Assembly: GCA_013396995.1 (NCBI GenBank)
Contig: VWZP01008566.1
Location: 62,001 to 126,000 of the forward strand
Source of the DNA: Dicaeum eximium
Taxonomy: Eukaryota; Chordata; Aves; Passeriformes; Dicaeidae
DNA: 64,000 bases
Direction of reading: 5' to 3'
The notes beneath the pieces are model-generated. The model did not search any database and was not told the DNA's origin. It saw only the letters and a program-made list of their open reading frames with translations. Of this stretch, positions 27,801 through 40,444 are shown piece after piece. The translations under genes were made by a program, and so were the position numbers. How positions within the stretch are numbered: position 1 is the stretch's first letter; every line of letters begins with the position of its first letter.

Positions 27801-30800
27801 CACATTCAGCACACTTATATGCTTCCAAAAAAATTGAAATTAAGAGCACATCTTCACTTAGCTGTAATGTTTTGATTATGTCAAAGTAACTGAATTTCAG
27901 TCTTGCCTGAAAATTAAATCAGTATTTAGGATACAGTGATCTTCTCACCAAGTGCTCAGTGCCCCCTAAAGCTTTATGGAAAAACTACATCTAGGTTTCT
28001 CTCAGCCATCATTCTGAAAAAGAGCAGTATGCGACAACTACAATGAATAAATTTTTAAAAAGTCAATGAAGCCTCACAACCATATCCTCCTAAATATAAA
28101 ATAACTTTGAGCAATGCAAACTGCTCTTAATCCTTCTTTCTTTCTCACTGTATTATCACGTATGGATCAGGTTGTTGTTTCTATGTCCGCAAATTTGAGC
28201 AATTCGTAGGTTGGGCAGATCTGTATTTGTATGGGACTGTAAACAACAAGCTCCTAAATTCTGAATGTACAAGGTTTTCCTAAGATTCTGGGGGAAAATG
28301 AGAAGCTCAAAGTCCTCCACCTTCATAAAAAAGATCAAAATGGGTCTCTCTCTTGAAGTACTTCAGCTCTCCTCCCCAAAGAATCTAGCGAGTCCAGGAA
28401 ACAAGATGGAAGATGGGATCATACAGTAATACAAAGCCCTCAGCTGCAGAGAACTGATCTCAGTTTAGGACCATGATCTTATTTATGAAGTCTGTAATCA
28501 CCTTATCTGCTACTTTGGATGATACACACACACACACACTTTTTTTTTAAGGTCTAGTAAGACAAGTGGAAAAGTCAGGAAATAAAACAAATTCCCACCG
28601 CAGGACCTGTTACTGTGCCTTGCTCCCAAACTTACCATACACTGAAATGACAGCCAGGATAAGCCATGCAGTCCATTCAGGAAGGTACTTAATGAACACC
28701 AAGGCCATGAGAGCACTTATCATAATGAGATACGCCTGCTGGAGCCGAAGAGGACCCTTCCAATGGATACAAATCATTCCCACAACACCAAAGTTCCAGA
28801 TCATCAGTGCCACCGTAATGTAGTCCATGGCAACATTATATGTCTTAAAAACCTCGCTAAAAAAAAAAGGAAAATAATATAGATGGCATTTGCTTGAAAG
28901 AATGGAAACAAATTACAGATGCAAACTTCAGAATATATTTTTTAAAATTTTCATATTCAATGTAGTGGCATAAATGTAAAATTCTTTCTCTAATTATACT
29001 TAACTATTCTTCACAATAGAATTAATTTTGCCAGTATTTCCTTCACACCAACTCTTTTGCTTTTTTGAAAATTTCCTTAAGGCTCTATTTCCTTCTCAAT
29101 CAAAGCAGAAACTGATACGAAGAGACAATACTGCAAAATCAGTCCTTTTGATTATGCTCATAACTTTTAAAAATCAGAATAATCAGAACTTGTGTGATTA
29201 TAATGGATCTTTAAAGGCAGGCAAAAAGCTCTCTCTACTTACATGCTGCCTGTGGAATGCTTTGATAACTTTAAAGATACATGTTTATTCTATTATTCCC
29301 CATAAACACTGACATAAAAAGCTTTATTTTTTGATGAACCATGTCCCTGTCACACCAAATATTAGAAATTAATTAAGAACCTCAATGAGTAAAATTGAAA
29401 TAGACAAATGTCATCACCAAGTCACAGGTGATTTCCACTGACCCAGGGAAGAAATGGCTGTGATGGCTTTTTGCAGAATCTGCTGTTACCAACTCATCAA
29501 GCCACTAAGAACCCTAAAATTCGCATAATACTTTCCTCCAGGAAACTGGTCTTCTGCAGCTGTCAGTTGACCTTTGAGATGTAACGTGTTAACAGGATGT
29601 CCCTTACTGTTATCATGTATAATTGGTCTATAAACTCCCTCACCCTCTGAACCTCTGGCAAAACGAAGCCACCACTGCTGTAAGGCAGGAGGGACACAGA
29701 TGAATGAATTGCTTTGTATTCCAAAAGCCATTGTTAGGGCTAGAGAAACTGTTGACCACAAAAGGCATCACAGATCACTTTTACCAAAAATCAGTGACTA
29801 AAGGGAAGACCACATTCTTCTTCCAGAGACCAAATTAAATAAGCTTCTTCAAAGAGAAGTTTGTCATCAAGTAGCATAAAAACATATAGAGTATAATAAT
29901 TTCAAGACATAACTCTAGTTACAAACCCTGAGGAGGCTGCTCATTTTAGACAATACTGAGTATTCTAGCTGAATTTTCTTGATGTCTGGACAAGGGCATG
30001 CTTCCAAATTTGAGAAGAAAAGCACTAAATATATTTTGGCGAGATAGTAGATTCTTTTCAGCTGACTCTTTTCCACGACTTCCATGCAAACAGCCTTTGC
30101 ATATACAGCTAACAAGCAAAGCCATGATGCAAATAACTGCCCTTGAGTCATATGTTAATGAAAAATTAAGTTATCAGAAGATATGTCAGCAGAACAAGCT
30201 CCTCCTAAGATATGCTCATTCTGATAAGCAAGATGTGCTTACTCTGGTGATGCATGTGATGGACAGCTTCTGTGCCTAATCAGACGCACTATGAACCTCT
30301 GAATCACTCTCTCTTTTATCAATGCACTCAATCAGCCTATACAAAACTAAAAATTTTATTGCAACAGCTCACTATCATTCCTCTTAAGATTCAAGGCCTA
30401 GTTCTAAAATAAATACGTACATAAAGTGATACATGAAAAATAGCATAGTAATGGTTTAGTTCACTTACCCCAGGTAGATGAATGAGAAAAAGAAGAGCAG
30501 CAAAAGAGAAGAAATGATAAGCCAGCCATGGATCACCTGGAGAAGATATCAATACAGATGTTTTTAGACTTGTTATTTTAAATTTAGCATACATCAGAAG
30601 GCTTTTAAGGCTATTTTTCCTTCTGTTTAAAGCAAGAAAATTATTTAGAATATCTCTCTCTTTGGTTGGTGCTACATTCATATTTAGTCTATGCACATTG
30701 GTGTTTTTCACTTTACACTTACAAATTTTAAGAGCTTTGTGAACTTTCAGTAGATGTTCTTTAGCTCTACTGAAAACTACTGTTTGCGTGTTTTTAGACC

Positions 30801-33800
30801 ATTTTGATACCAGTGGCATTATAACATAGCAGAATCATCCAGCATGAACACAGATGGAAAACATGATTCACTTTTGTGCTGCTCTGATTTCAAATCATTT
30901 TTAGAATGCAGTTATAGAATTAAATGCTGGAACCCAGAAAAACCTTCAGTGCTTATCTGCTGAAATGTCATTGATGAATGACTATATAAGGATTTCTATA
31001 TTCTCTATCAGTCATCTACAGACATAATCTCTAATTTTGATATGAGAGCAGACTTACATGCCCAACAACTCAATAAAGAAAAGTTCAGTGTTGTACTCAG
31101 CAGGGGCACTCAAAGATTTAAACCTGGAAATGACAGGCACTTCGACTTTGTACTGACAGAAGTGCACTCTTCTGGTATTTATTGTGCAAAGTGAAAAAAC
31201 CACAACTGAAGACCCCTTTCACTATAGTAATGTCTTAACATCTCTTAACTGAGAATGAACATATATTTAAAGTCCCAGCACAGAATCTTTTTTATAAAAC
31301 CTGACCCAGTATTAAAAGTAGACAACCCGTCAGAAGCAATAATCTAGAACTCAAAGCTACATAAGGAATCCTGTTTTCAACAGACAAAATCAGTGGAAAA
31401 TCAATTGGCTAAATTTGCTATACATGTACACCAGATTATTCAGAAACTGTTAAAAAACCATGTTATATCTTTGTCCTCTTCTTAAAGATGTGTAATAGAA
31501 TGCATCTTATGTTCTTAAAGTATTTAGCAAAAGTTAACTTAAAAGGGCATATGCACAAAGACTAAAGGACTCATACTTAACGTGATACAACCAGGACTTT
31601 CTGACAAATTAAGAATCCAGTTACTACAGCTGGTAATTTAGTACATTGAGTCTAATGATAAATTTTTCATATGCATTTTTAAAATTTTTGGCCATTTTTG
31701 CAACATTCATTCTCATCCTTCGCACTGCTTCTCAAAAGAGGTTCAAATTTGACTTTCAACCTAATAAAACCTGTCATTTAACTTCCTAATCTAACAGATT
31801 GGCTTTTGCTAGTATGTTCTCAAAAAGACTTAAGAAATTCCAACAAGAAATTCCATGCAATAAGCACGGTGCCTGTAAAGATGCTGCAGGAAAACTGCCA
31901 AAGTATCTGTCTCAGTATTTCAAACTGTCACCACTCACATCAAGTGGGAGAAAGAACCTTTCCAAAAGTGAATATTGGTATGTATTGATTGAAACAGAAC
32001 CAAATCTTCCAACAACTGGTAAAGCTACTAAGTAGGGACCAAACAAGAGTAACTTTATTCCTCTGTAAAATTAGTTGAAACTACTTTAAGAAAACATCAA
32101 AGAAAGCTCTCTCATGACTTCCACCTGTAGTTCTTGTATTTGTAATATAAGCTCTTAAGTTCATATCGCTTAAGGAAATAAAGTGAATACTCATGTTTCA
32201 TCCTAAAATAATAGTGAAAGCTGACAGTGTCAAACACCAAGGGCACAGTCCAGCAAACTTCTACATACACCTTGCATAACTACTGTCAACAGAACTAGAG
32301 GAGGTAGTTTCAAGAGTTGATCTAAGTTGGCATTTTACACACAGATGTTTGCTTTATTCTCAGTATGTATCTCATTTACTATAGCATTTTCCAGATCACT
32401 GGTCTCTTTTCTTACAAGTGACTTTTCCAAAATACTTCTTGTAAGTTTTGCTCACTGTTTTCCTAGCAGGGTAACACAACAGGTTTTTTTGCTTTCTCAT
32501 TAAAGAATTTTCATTCTTCATTTAACAACAACTTTGACGCTAACTGATTGCTGGTACAAATTTGGCTTTACCTGCTACACCTTGAATAAAAATTAAGAAT
32601 GGTCTGCAGGATACAGAGAATTAAAATGTGCTACAGCAGTCAGACTTTGGTTAGGCAGACTGAAACAATGAAGAATGCAGAGAATAACAAATTAAAAAGT
32701 TAATCAAATACAATCCCCTTCAAAGATGCTGTTTCTGGTTAGACTGAGGAGCTAGAATCAGGATCATGCTTAACATATCATGCCCAATACAGCCACAGGA
32801 AACTAACAACAGTGAAGCTGAAGTAGTATTTCCTTCTTTAAAAGTTTTCAGATAAAAATCTTGTGAGAATAAGCAAATTATCACTAGCAGATGAAGACCT
32901 AATGTTTTTTCATTATAAAATCCATTCCCCATAATCTGGATTACAATCTACATATAGAACTGCACGTAAAATAGAACTCAATTGCAGGTAACTGCATTTC
33001 ACAGCATTCTGATACAGCAGCACAGAAATTTAAAATACAAATTTAAAAATAAAGACAGGAAATTTAAAAGTAAGTTAATTATTCAGTCTAATTAGCATAA
33101 AATATAACCACAGGAAATTTCTGGTATGTAGTAATTCTAATTTTTAGTAGAACAATTATTTTTGTAAGGAAAATGTGCTGTGCTTTAAAAGGTTAAGAAG
33201 GAAACCAGAAATGTGAAAAGCTTAGTAAAAGCTACTTGTTGCCTTCACCACCTGAGGAGAACCAAGTGGCTACTAAGAAACCTAGTTAAAGCACAGTAGT
33301 CATTTGACTTCATTAGAATGAAGAGAATTGCAAGTTTAACAAGAACACTTTGTCAGTTCAGATGTAACACCACACTATGATAAAAGTGAAGGTCCATATG
33401 TCAAAAATCAGTATTCCACGATGTATACAGAATCAGGCAAAAATAATTTCCCCTGTCACTCTACAGATAATTTGTAAAGGGGTTTCACCCACAAAACCAC
33501 TGTTTCCTCTTGATAACAAAATGAAATGAAGCAAACCTTTGAATCCCACTACATGTTTTACAACTGTGAAACAGATTCAAGGTCCTGGCTGCATACTGAG
33601 AAGTTTTATTAGGCTCAGCCTTGTCAAACAGATCATTAAGACCAAAACAAACCAAGACTTTTCATGGACAACTCCTCCCATGCAGGTGGCACTGCAATTA
33701 ATTATGCTAAGCCTGGACTTGCCTAGATGACATCATTACATGACTGAAGCCTTTCACAAAGAGCCTCAGAGTCTCTGTGTTTGCCATACGAATACTGCCT

Positions 33801-36800
33801 GGTGTGTACAGCCACACACACTGATGGGAGACATCTGTACTGGGGACAGGGTGGGAGAGGGGGACCCACAAAACAGGACCAAGTCTGTCCTTTGTATTTC
33901 TTGACCACAGAAAGATTTCAGTGCATACACATTTCAAAAGAATAGAAAGCAATGTCACCCTGTTTGCCCTGTTTGTGCCAAATGAACAGAAGCCACAAAA
34001 TTGAAACTGTGAATTAAATCACCAATTTTGCTACTTTCACTCACTCATCCTTGATTAGCCTTAATTTTGTTCCACTCTCTAAATAATCTGTACTAATAAA
34101 TAAAACTAGCACAACTACTTACCTTGTAACACCTGTATTTGTAAAGCACAACCAGGAGGATGGTCATGACAATGATAACGCTGATCATGATGGCTGCGTT
34201 AAGAATAGAATTCAGGGCTCTCTGTCCTACTGTCTCTGTCTCTTCTGTGAAAGGAGTGTAGATGCTACAAAAACAAAAAGTCAACTGAAATGACACTGTA
34301 TGCACCAATGTTTCTGGTATGTGAGGACAACATCAAACAAAATGGCAGTAATCTTTCAATTCAGAGCTATAAAAGCACATCTATTTTCTACTAAGGCAAA
34401 ACCTGAAAGGTGACATAGTATCATACTGGCAAACTTGAATTCCTTAGAAGACTCTCCTTTCCTACATTCTTAGATTACTACTGTTTTCTGCTTTGTAAAG
34501 CAGATAACACCTATAACTGCCCACAGTTTGATATGGCTACTCCCATGCTGTGTGTCACTGCCACTCTCCCATGCTACCACTCATGTGCTGGCCAGTGCAG
34601 TTGGAATTTCACCTATGGATCCGCCATGAAAGGCTCCCTTCTGATTTCAATGACACAATGTATGGGCTTGACTCACTCTTTGCTAAAGAAATACAGTCTC
34701 CTAGGGCAACTACTTCATTGTGGGGTGGGAAGGCAAGACAGGGAGAAAACAGTTAACATTAAAAAAAAAATCTTCGATCAACAACTTCTAAAGCAAAGAA
34801 GAACTTTGTGTTTCATTGAAACATCTTATGACATGTTTATATTATACAAACATTTCAAAGCCAAACACACTGAATAATTTTGTCTAAATGTTTTCACAGT
34901 GGAACATTTAGACTGATCTTTAAGGTCTATTCCAACTCCTTAACATTCTGTGATTCTATAACTTGTTGCAGTTTCTGACAGGCTCAGTATTCTTCCTTTG
35001 CCCCCTTTCTTTCAATTCAGGTTTCACAGGAATTGGGGTTTTTTTTGGTAACATTAATATTTTACCAAAATCCCAAAAACTTCTACAGAAACATCTGCAA
35101 GGAAAGTTTCTATAACTTCACCAGAAGTGAACCTCTTGAAGTTATAGTCCCCTTGCATTTGAATTTCTTTATCAAACAGCATGGGCAAATCAAAACACAG
35201 CATATATGTTAGTTCATTTACACTAATAGTTTTGTTCCTTTTCCAAAACTCTTGTATTCTAGCATAGTACAAGTGATTTAAATGGCTTTGGCTCAGGATG
35301 GAGTTTATTTTATAAATACCACACAGCATGATAAAGTATTAAAATGAGGATGAGGATTTGAATCAAGCAGTAACAACCAAGGTATTATCCCCACTGGTCA
35401 CCAGAGAAACAAATGTCAATAGTACCACAACGAGAGGAGTCTGGTTTCTGGAAGGAATAAAATAAAACTATCTTTGGACTGGAGAAGGGGAGAACAAAGG
35501 CAACTGCTTGAATCAGATTCTAAAAGAATTGGGAGTTTAAAGAAGATTATCTAAGCCCACTAAAAAGATGGGGAAATACTGATACATACAGCTGTCCATC
35601 CTTGCGTGTATAAAAGCTGACAGACTTGATAGTTGCAACAACAACCACCATGCAAAGCGTGACAGGCACAAACAGCATAATCACATGTTTTGCCCCATAT
35701 TTCAGTGTTAGCTCTTCATCTTCTTCTTCATCTTGCTCCACCACCTGCTGAATGTTGTTTTGTGGCTGCCCATTAGTCTCAGACTCAGCATTGTCATTTC
35801 TTCTGCGCTCATTATTCTCATGGCGACGTCTTTCACTGTTGTCATTCTGCAATACATAAAAACCAGTTTCCTCAGCAACTCTCCACAATCACGTGCTTGT
35901 ACGTTAAGCTAAAGATGATCCTGAGGAGGAAACACGTAAGAGAATATTTACTGCCAAGAACACTTGCTAGAGCAGGGATTTAAACAGTAGTAATTAACTG
36001 CATCACAGTTGTTAAAAGAATGGGAGCACAGGGTCATGTTAGAAATGTTTACATTAAAACCACCAACAGTCAAAAGTAGGCTGGTTGCATCTAAGAGCCT
36101 TTCCTTTAAACAAAATTTCAAAAGATGAATAAAGGCATCTTTTTCCCTTGGTTCAAACTACAATTGGTAAAAGGATGCATGACAGTAGAATGCCTGTAAC
36201 CTGACAAGAACGAGCTGTATTGACCCTTAAGAATAATGCCAAACAGACATTTAGGATCCACTCTCCATGAAAATTCCAAGAAAATATCTCCTTCCTTCAC
36301 TGTGTTACTCCCATTGGAGTACACTAAGTAGAATATATTTTAAAATAGATTTTCATGAGGTATGGTGTTCTCACATTTTTAGTAAGAATGACACAGAAAT
36401 GGTGATCAAACTCAGGTTATTCTCAGTCTTTAGACTGCTATTTGATCCCAATGTTTCAGCATGGAAAGTTAAGCATGCAGATTTTCTTCTTTCCCAAGGA
36501 AACTACTGCCACATCCTTTCACTGATATTGAAGACATTCCATGACTCTTATCACAAATATGAAAGAGCTTCCTGTCCTCCCCAATACTTAAACATGAAGG
36601 GTGTAACACATGAAACATCAAGCATATAATTCAAACACCAAGACAGTTGTGAACTTCCAGTGGAAGCAAAAGCACAAACTGGGAACATCACCTATTAGGA
36701 AATGATCAGGCCTGCACTCCAGGCTCCTGGTGTCACAAATCTTTTGTGCCCTCTTCAAGAAGCACCATGAGCAGGGGGCATTCACCTTTTAGACACTGTG

Positions 36801-39800
36801 CTCACACACAGACAACACAACAGGAGACTGATCTGTGCTTTACCCTTCCTGGACTACAAAGAAATAAAACCATTACCAGACACTCTAAACAAGCACTAAA
36901 ATGTGACAGTTGATATAGACCTTACAAAAGGTCCATCTTTTCATTCCTTACAAAATTCATTCATTTCTTCTGAATTACTTCCTGCAGAACAGTTCTGTTT
37001 GACCAAGTGCACTAAAGCAGCACTAGAATAAAATGTACAATAAACAGAATGATGATACCTCTTGCAATACCTTTAAAATATCACTCCGTTTTCTTAAAAT
37101 TGATCTGGACATAAGACAGGGCACTGAAAATAACCTAATGATTTTTTCTTTAAGTATTCCTACTCAGGTAGTTCTTTCCTTAAATGTCCAATGTTAAAGT
37201 CTAATTACCCGATCTCAGTAGCATTTCCAAACATAACTACTGACTTAGATCTCATTAATTCACTGCAGTTTTTTGAGAAATCAATAATAATTTCAGAGAT
37301 TCTCTTACAGAATTTTCCCAGCCCCACACTCAGAAAAGAGAAGATGCTAAGTACACACTCAAACTCGTAGTGGGGTTTTTAAAAGCACTTAACTGATTAA
37401 GGAGCACAAGTCCCTGGACTTTGAACTGTAAATACTGACACTGCTAAAGCCCTGGTTGAAGCTTCACAACTTCCCCAACTCATGAAAAATTTGCTTTTAC
37501 AAAGCAGTACAAAGTAATAATATGCACAAAATGCTCTGCCTATTCCTTCCTTTTTTGTGGTATCCTCAGGATCAAGCTCAGCAGGGTTTCAAGATTTGTC
37601 CTCTAAGAAAATCTGTTTCATTTTTCAATAAGGAAATGGAATGTAAGAGGAGAAAACCCCCAAAACTAAAACGGTTTAAATTAAACAATTAAAACTAGGA
37701 CACAACCAGATTTTTAGAGTCATAGTTTTAACCTCAGTTTGAATTTAGTATCATTAATTTGAAATATGCCCTGCAAAGGCACTGGGTTCAAAATTATTTC
37801 TTATTAAATTAAAAATTTATTATAAATCACTTAGCATTTTTATAAAGTCCTCACTTACAATTATTGAAAGTCAGATAGAATGGGAATAAGGGAGAATGCA
37901 AATAAAGAGATCATATTTAATTAATCTGAAATGTTGGCTACAACTAAACCTATTTCTGTACAGATTATAGCAGAAATGTAACATTTTTCACTTTGGTAGT
38001 AAAATACTCTATTTCTCTCAGTGTACAACAAGACAGCAATAAACTTAACCATCTAAATAAACTGCCTAAGATGATCATAAGTAACAATATGCTGGAGATG
38101 AACAGAGCCTTGGAACTCTACACAAGCAGAGCAGGCCAAGGGCTCTGCACATTTGCCAAATGTGTTGCTTTTTCTCTGCTGTAATAACAGGAAGGACCAC
38201 TTACCCCATCTCTGGAATAGAAATATATTGAAATGAATTAAAAATCTACAGCTTCACAGAGCAAACACAAAACCATCCAAAGAAAGAGCCTGATCAACTA
38301 AACACACCACTACAAAAACCTGTTACATCAAACACACAGAGAAAAACTGAAGAAGTTAGACCAATGTGTGTCATTTTACTCCTTTCACTAGCAGAACAAA
38401 GATACAATCAAAACAGGCCTTTACATACTAAAACACAGTGCATGAAAACCAGATCAGCATCAAGAGTTACCCGAGTTGTTCTCTCATTTGCACTTAAAGC
38501 TAGAAAATAAGTTGTCCTTTCAGGCTACTAAAGTGTAGCTAAACGTGACACGCGCGTGCCCCACTGCTTAAAAGAACAAAGTGCACTTATATCCTACCTG
38601 ATCAGTATTAAACAGAGCAGAGGTCATGGACTCTTGCTGAAGTGGAAGCAAAGGAACAGACTCTTCACTTTCCTCAGACATAGTTAAAAGTGAAAACTCT
38701 GAAGCTAAAAAGTCAGTATCACCTGTTGTAACACCGTAAGCAAATGTAAGTTATGAACTAGGAGCTTTCAGGCGAATAAACAATATCAAAAGCAAATGAT
38801 AGTGGCTACTTTCCCTATCAGAAAAATAGTTAATAGCAAACCCAGACCAATGCCCCTGAACCAAGAGATAAAAACATAGCATATTTGATAAGAAGTTTTT
38901 AGCTATTAAATCCAGATTTATCCATCAGGAGCAGACCACCATGCCCAACAGTGGGCATGGACTTCATCAGTTCTCACATACACCACTGATGTTAAAAGGT
39001 CATTAGGCAGTGGCAGATATTGAAGACTGGGTTGAACTCTTCGTGTGTGACTGGAAGAAGAGATGCCAAATTATAGCACTTAGTGATTTCACATGCTGAC
39101 TTGTTAGCCACAGAAGCTAGTATACTTCAGCAGGAAAGGACTTTTGTAGGCATGTACAAAAATGAAGTAGATGTGTAAAGGGGAGAAACATCATTATAAC
39201 TTAGTATCAAAACTACAGTTACTTAAACATGGAAAGGAAAAACGCAAGTTGCAGTTATTCATCAGTACAGTCTGTCAGTGAGAAGAACATAGAACTCTTT
39301 GCTGGTAAGGAGCACCACCAAGTTATCTGTAAGGATGGTGAGCACAGGGCTTATCACTGAATTCTGCCTTTTTAATCTGGCAGAACTGTTCAATAACAAT
39401 TAATCTCTCACCTGTCCAAGAGGAAAAGAAACCTTTTTCATTCCCTCTGAAGTAAATGGAGAAAGTATGCAGTAGGAGAGTTCCCACTTTTCTGCTTTAA
39501 TTTTTCATATGTTTTATATTTTTATTGATATAGCATGATGCTTATCTGAGGATTTGTCAAAATTCTATTTAAACCGCTGATTGTACAGAAGAGTTGAAGC
39601 AGGAATCGGAACATTCTCTTGAACTACTGCTATAGACATGTCTACAAGTGGCCCAGCCTCACAAGAGCATTTCCGTGCCACAAGGAAACCTGATATTCAA
39701 GAGCTATAGCAGGAACAAAGAACAGTGTGACAAGTCTAAGAGCCTCAGCACCACACCCAAGTAGATGATCTACACCTGATTTTTCCAAAAATACATATGG

Positions 39801-40444
39801 TACAATGGTATAGTTTTAGCAACAAGTATGTGCTTAGGTCTTTCAAAACAATCATATAAAACTTCAGGTTTTGAGCTCCTCCTCCCCCAAAACCTCAAGA
39901 ACCATGACAGCACCTTGAGAATTATTCACAAGTGAGACAAGACAGAGCTGTTCTCCGTGCATAGGAACACTTCTCCAGCAATAGCAGTAACAAAACCCAG
40001 GCTTCAAGCTCTACCTAGACTAAAATTAACTCTGTGACTGAGAAACCTGTGAACCAATCAGACCACAGGCAGGCAGATCAAGAGAGCTCACTAAATACTG
40101 TAAATGTCAGTGTTTGATCCCAGAGTGTTAGAGTGTTTGATCCCCCTTTTTTTTTTTCCCTTGATGGCTTGGTCACTCCACTTAAAACTGAGGGAGGTCT
40201 TATTTGTACATAAAAATGAGTTTAGAACATCAGATATTTTGCAGCATATTTCTTTTGGCACTGCTTATCACCACAGCAGTTCAGAAAGATAAAATTAATC
40301 CCGACGAACTATTCATCCCCATTTAACTTCTACCAGGTACTAAAATTGTTTGTTACATACGGTGTTGCTGAGGTGGGTATCAGGGAAGTTTTCTGTCAGC
40401 TGCCCATGCTGAAACTGGGGTAAATGTGCAGACAGCTCTGTCAT
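21741..40444 (-). CDS. PSEN1: Presenilin-1, complete gene, ten coding exons
   Basis: Presenilin-1 is the aspartyl protease subunit of gamma-secretase. It cleaves Notch, APP and other type I membrane stubs inside the membrane of endosomes, ER and plasma membrane, together with nicastrin, APH1 and PEN2. Coding exons are 40361-40444, 35590-35846, 34123-34264, 30469-30536, 28636-28856, 26712-26810, 25316-25399, 24305-24478, 22203-22321 and 21741-21896. They join in phase to 467 residues, the human length. The acidic N-terminus ([20 protein letters not shown]) precedes TM1. Catalytic Asp258 (VISVYD, codon split by an intron) and Asp385 (GLGD, 382-385) are intact, as is PALP (433-436). The hydrophilic loop with the autocleavage region lies in the 25,316 and 24,305 exons. 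The C-terminus ends FYI. Relative to human, the first exon is three codons longer, VRSQ is absent and one loop residue is missing. The symbol is secure. Confidence 0.98.
22203..22321 (-). CDS. PSEN1: PSEN1 exon: GxGD catalytic motif and TM7-TM8
   Basis: 119 nt, as in human. The acceptor is TTCACTTTGCAG and the donor ATT|GTGAGT. It encodes [20 protein letters not shown], with the second catalytic residue Asp385, then [16 protein letters not shown]. Confidence 0.98.
24305..24478 (-). CDS. PSEN1: PSEN1 exon: cytoplasmic hydrophilic loop
   Basis: 174 nt, as in human. The acceptor is TTTTCCTTTGAG (a non-C -3 base) and the donor AAC|GTGAGT. It encodes the variable acidic loop, with [17 protein letters not shown] and [15 protein letters not shown] recognisable against human DDGGFSEEWEAQRD and [11 protein letters not shown], and ends EDPEE. 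Confidence 0.96.
25316..25399 (-). CDS. PSEN1: PSEN1 exon: autoproteolysis region
   Basis: 84 nt against 87 in human. The acceptor is TTCTTTGATAG and the donor CAAG|GTGAGT. It encodes [20 protein letters not shown] and KNSTYNKQ. Human presenilin-1 is cut in this exon around TMVW. Val of human RRVSK is missing here, which is the one-codon shortening. Confidence 0.96.
26712..26810 (-). CDS. PSEN1: PSEN1 exon: catalytic Asp258 and large loop start
   Basis: 99 nt, as in human. The acceptor is CTTCCTTTCAG and the donor CCT|GTAAGT. It completes Asp258 and encodes [20 protein letters not shown] then [12 protein letters not shown]. This is the conserved segment after TM6. Confidence 0.98.
28524..28548. 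repeat. (AC)8 microsatellite with T9 tail
   Basis: Eight AC units at 28524-28539 are followed by nine T. It lies in a PSEN1 intron, about 90 bases after the 3' end of the TM4-TM6 exon. Ordinary simple repeat. Confidence 0.9.
28636..28856 (-). CDS. PSEN1: PSEN1 exon: TM4-TM6 up to the first catalytic Asp
   Basis: 221 nt, as in human. The acceptor is TTTTTTTTTAG and the donor TATG|GTAAGT. It encodes [20 protein letters not shown], then [20 protein letters not shown] and [11 protein letters not shown], plus the first base of the catalytic Asp258 codon. Confidence 0.98.
30469..30536 (-). CDS. PSEN1: PSEN1 exon: TM3
   Basis: 68 nt. The acceptor is ATCTTCTCCAG and the donor GGG|GTAAGT. It encodes [20 protein letters not shown] then YLG. 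Human PSEN1 has Ala where this has Gly in VIHGW; human PSEN2 also has Gly there. Confidence 0.97.
30537..34122. other. PSEN1: PSEN1 intron between the TM2 and TM3 exons
   Basis: About 3.6 kb of AT-rich unique-looking sequence. No exon, transposon or RNA gene was recognised. The open frames in it are short and lack splice signals. Confidence 0.6.
34123..34264 (-). CDS. PSEN1: PSEN1 exon: loop 1 and TM2
   Basis: 142 nt, as in human. The acceptor is TTTTTGTAG and the donor AAG|GTAAGT. It encodes [19 protein letters not shown] and TM2 ([19 protein letters not shown]), ending CYK in phase 0. Confidence 0.97.
34905..34965 (+). mobile_element. CR1 3'-end fragment
   Basis: GATCTTTAAGGTCTATTCCA followed by ACTCC and then CATTCTGTGATTCTATAAC is the familiar 3' terminus of avian CR1 elements, whose consensus is GATCTTTAAGGTCCCTTCCAACC and ends in ATTCTATG repeats. 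It is a short 5'-truncated insertion in a PSEN1 intron, antisense to PSEN1. The 5' boundary is uncertain. Confidence 0.75.
35590..35846 (-). CDS. PSEN1: PSEN1 exon: acidic N-terminal domain and TM1
   Basis: 257 nt, entered in phase 0 after TGTATTGCAG, donor CT|GTATGT. It encodes [16 protein letters not shown], an Arg/Asn-rich segment longer in basic repeats than the human one, then [20 protein letters not shown] and TM1 ([20 protein letters not shown]), and ends RKDGQL with the Leu codon split. Confidence 0.97.
35847..40360. other. PSEN1: PSEN1 intron 3
   Basis: About 4.5 kb of AT-rich intron. It holds the candidate alternative first exon (38598-38681) and, at about 38200-38206, a 7-base segment flanked by TCTATTCCAG and GTAAGTGG that would be out of frame. 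I recognise no transposon in it. Confidence 0.6.
38598..38681 (-). CDS. PSEN1: Candidate alternative first coding exon of PSEN1 (28-residue N-terminus)
   Basis: An ATG at 38681 (A at -3) opens [19 protein letters not shown] and continues for exactly 28 codons to ACTGATCAG, followed by a good donor (CAG|GTAGGA). The donor phase is 0, so it joins in frame to the 35,846 exon beginning NDNSERRR. A possible acceptor (GACTTTTTAG) lies 23 bases before the ATG, and an upstream in-frame stop prevents extension. Including it after the normal first exon would hit a stop, so it only makes sense as a mutually exclusive alternative start. The peptide is acidic and carries ESVPLL, which fits the [DE]xxxL[LI] sorting motif. 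The coding potential and splice fit are seen; use as an exon is inferred. Confidence 0.45.

Noticed and set aside
38200..38206. 7-nt segment AGATGGG between TCTATTCCAG and GTAAGTGG in PSEN1 intron 3
   Set aside because: Inclusion after either PSEN1 first exon gives an immediate stop (TGA) in the next exon, and 7 bases is below what is normally recognised.
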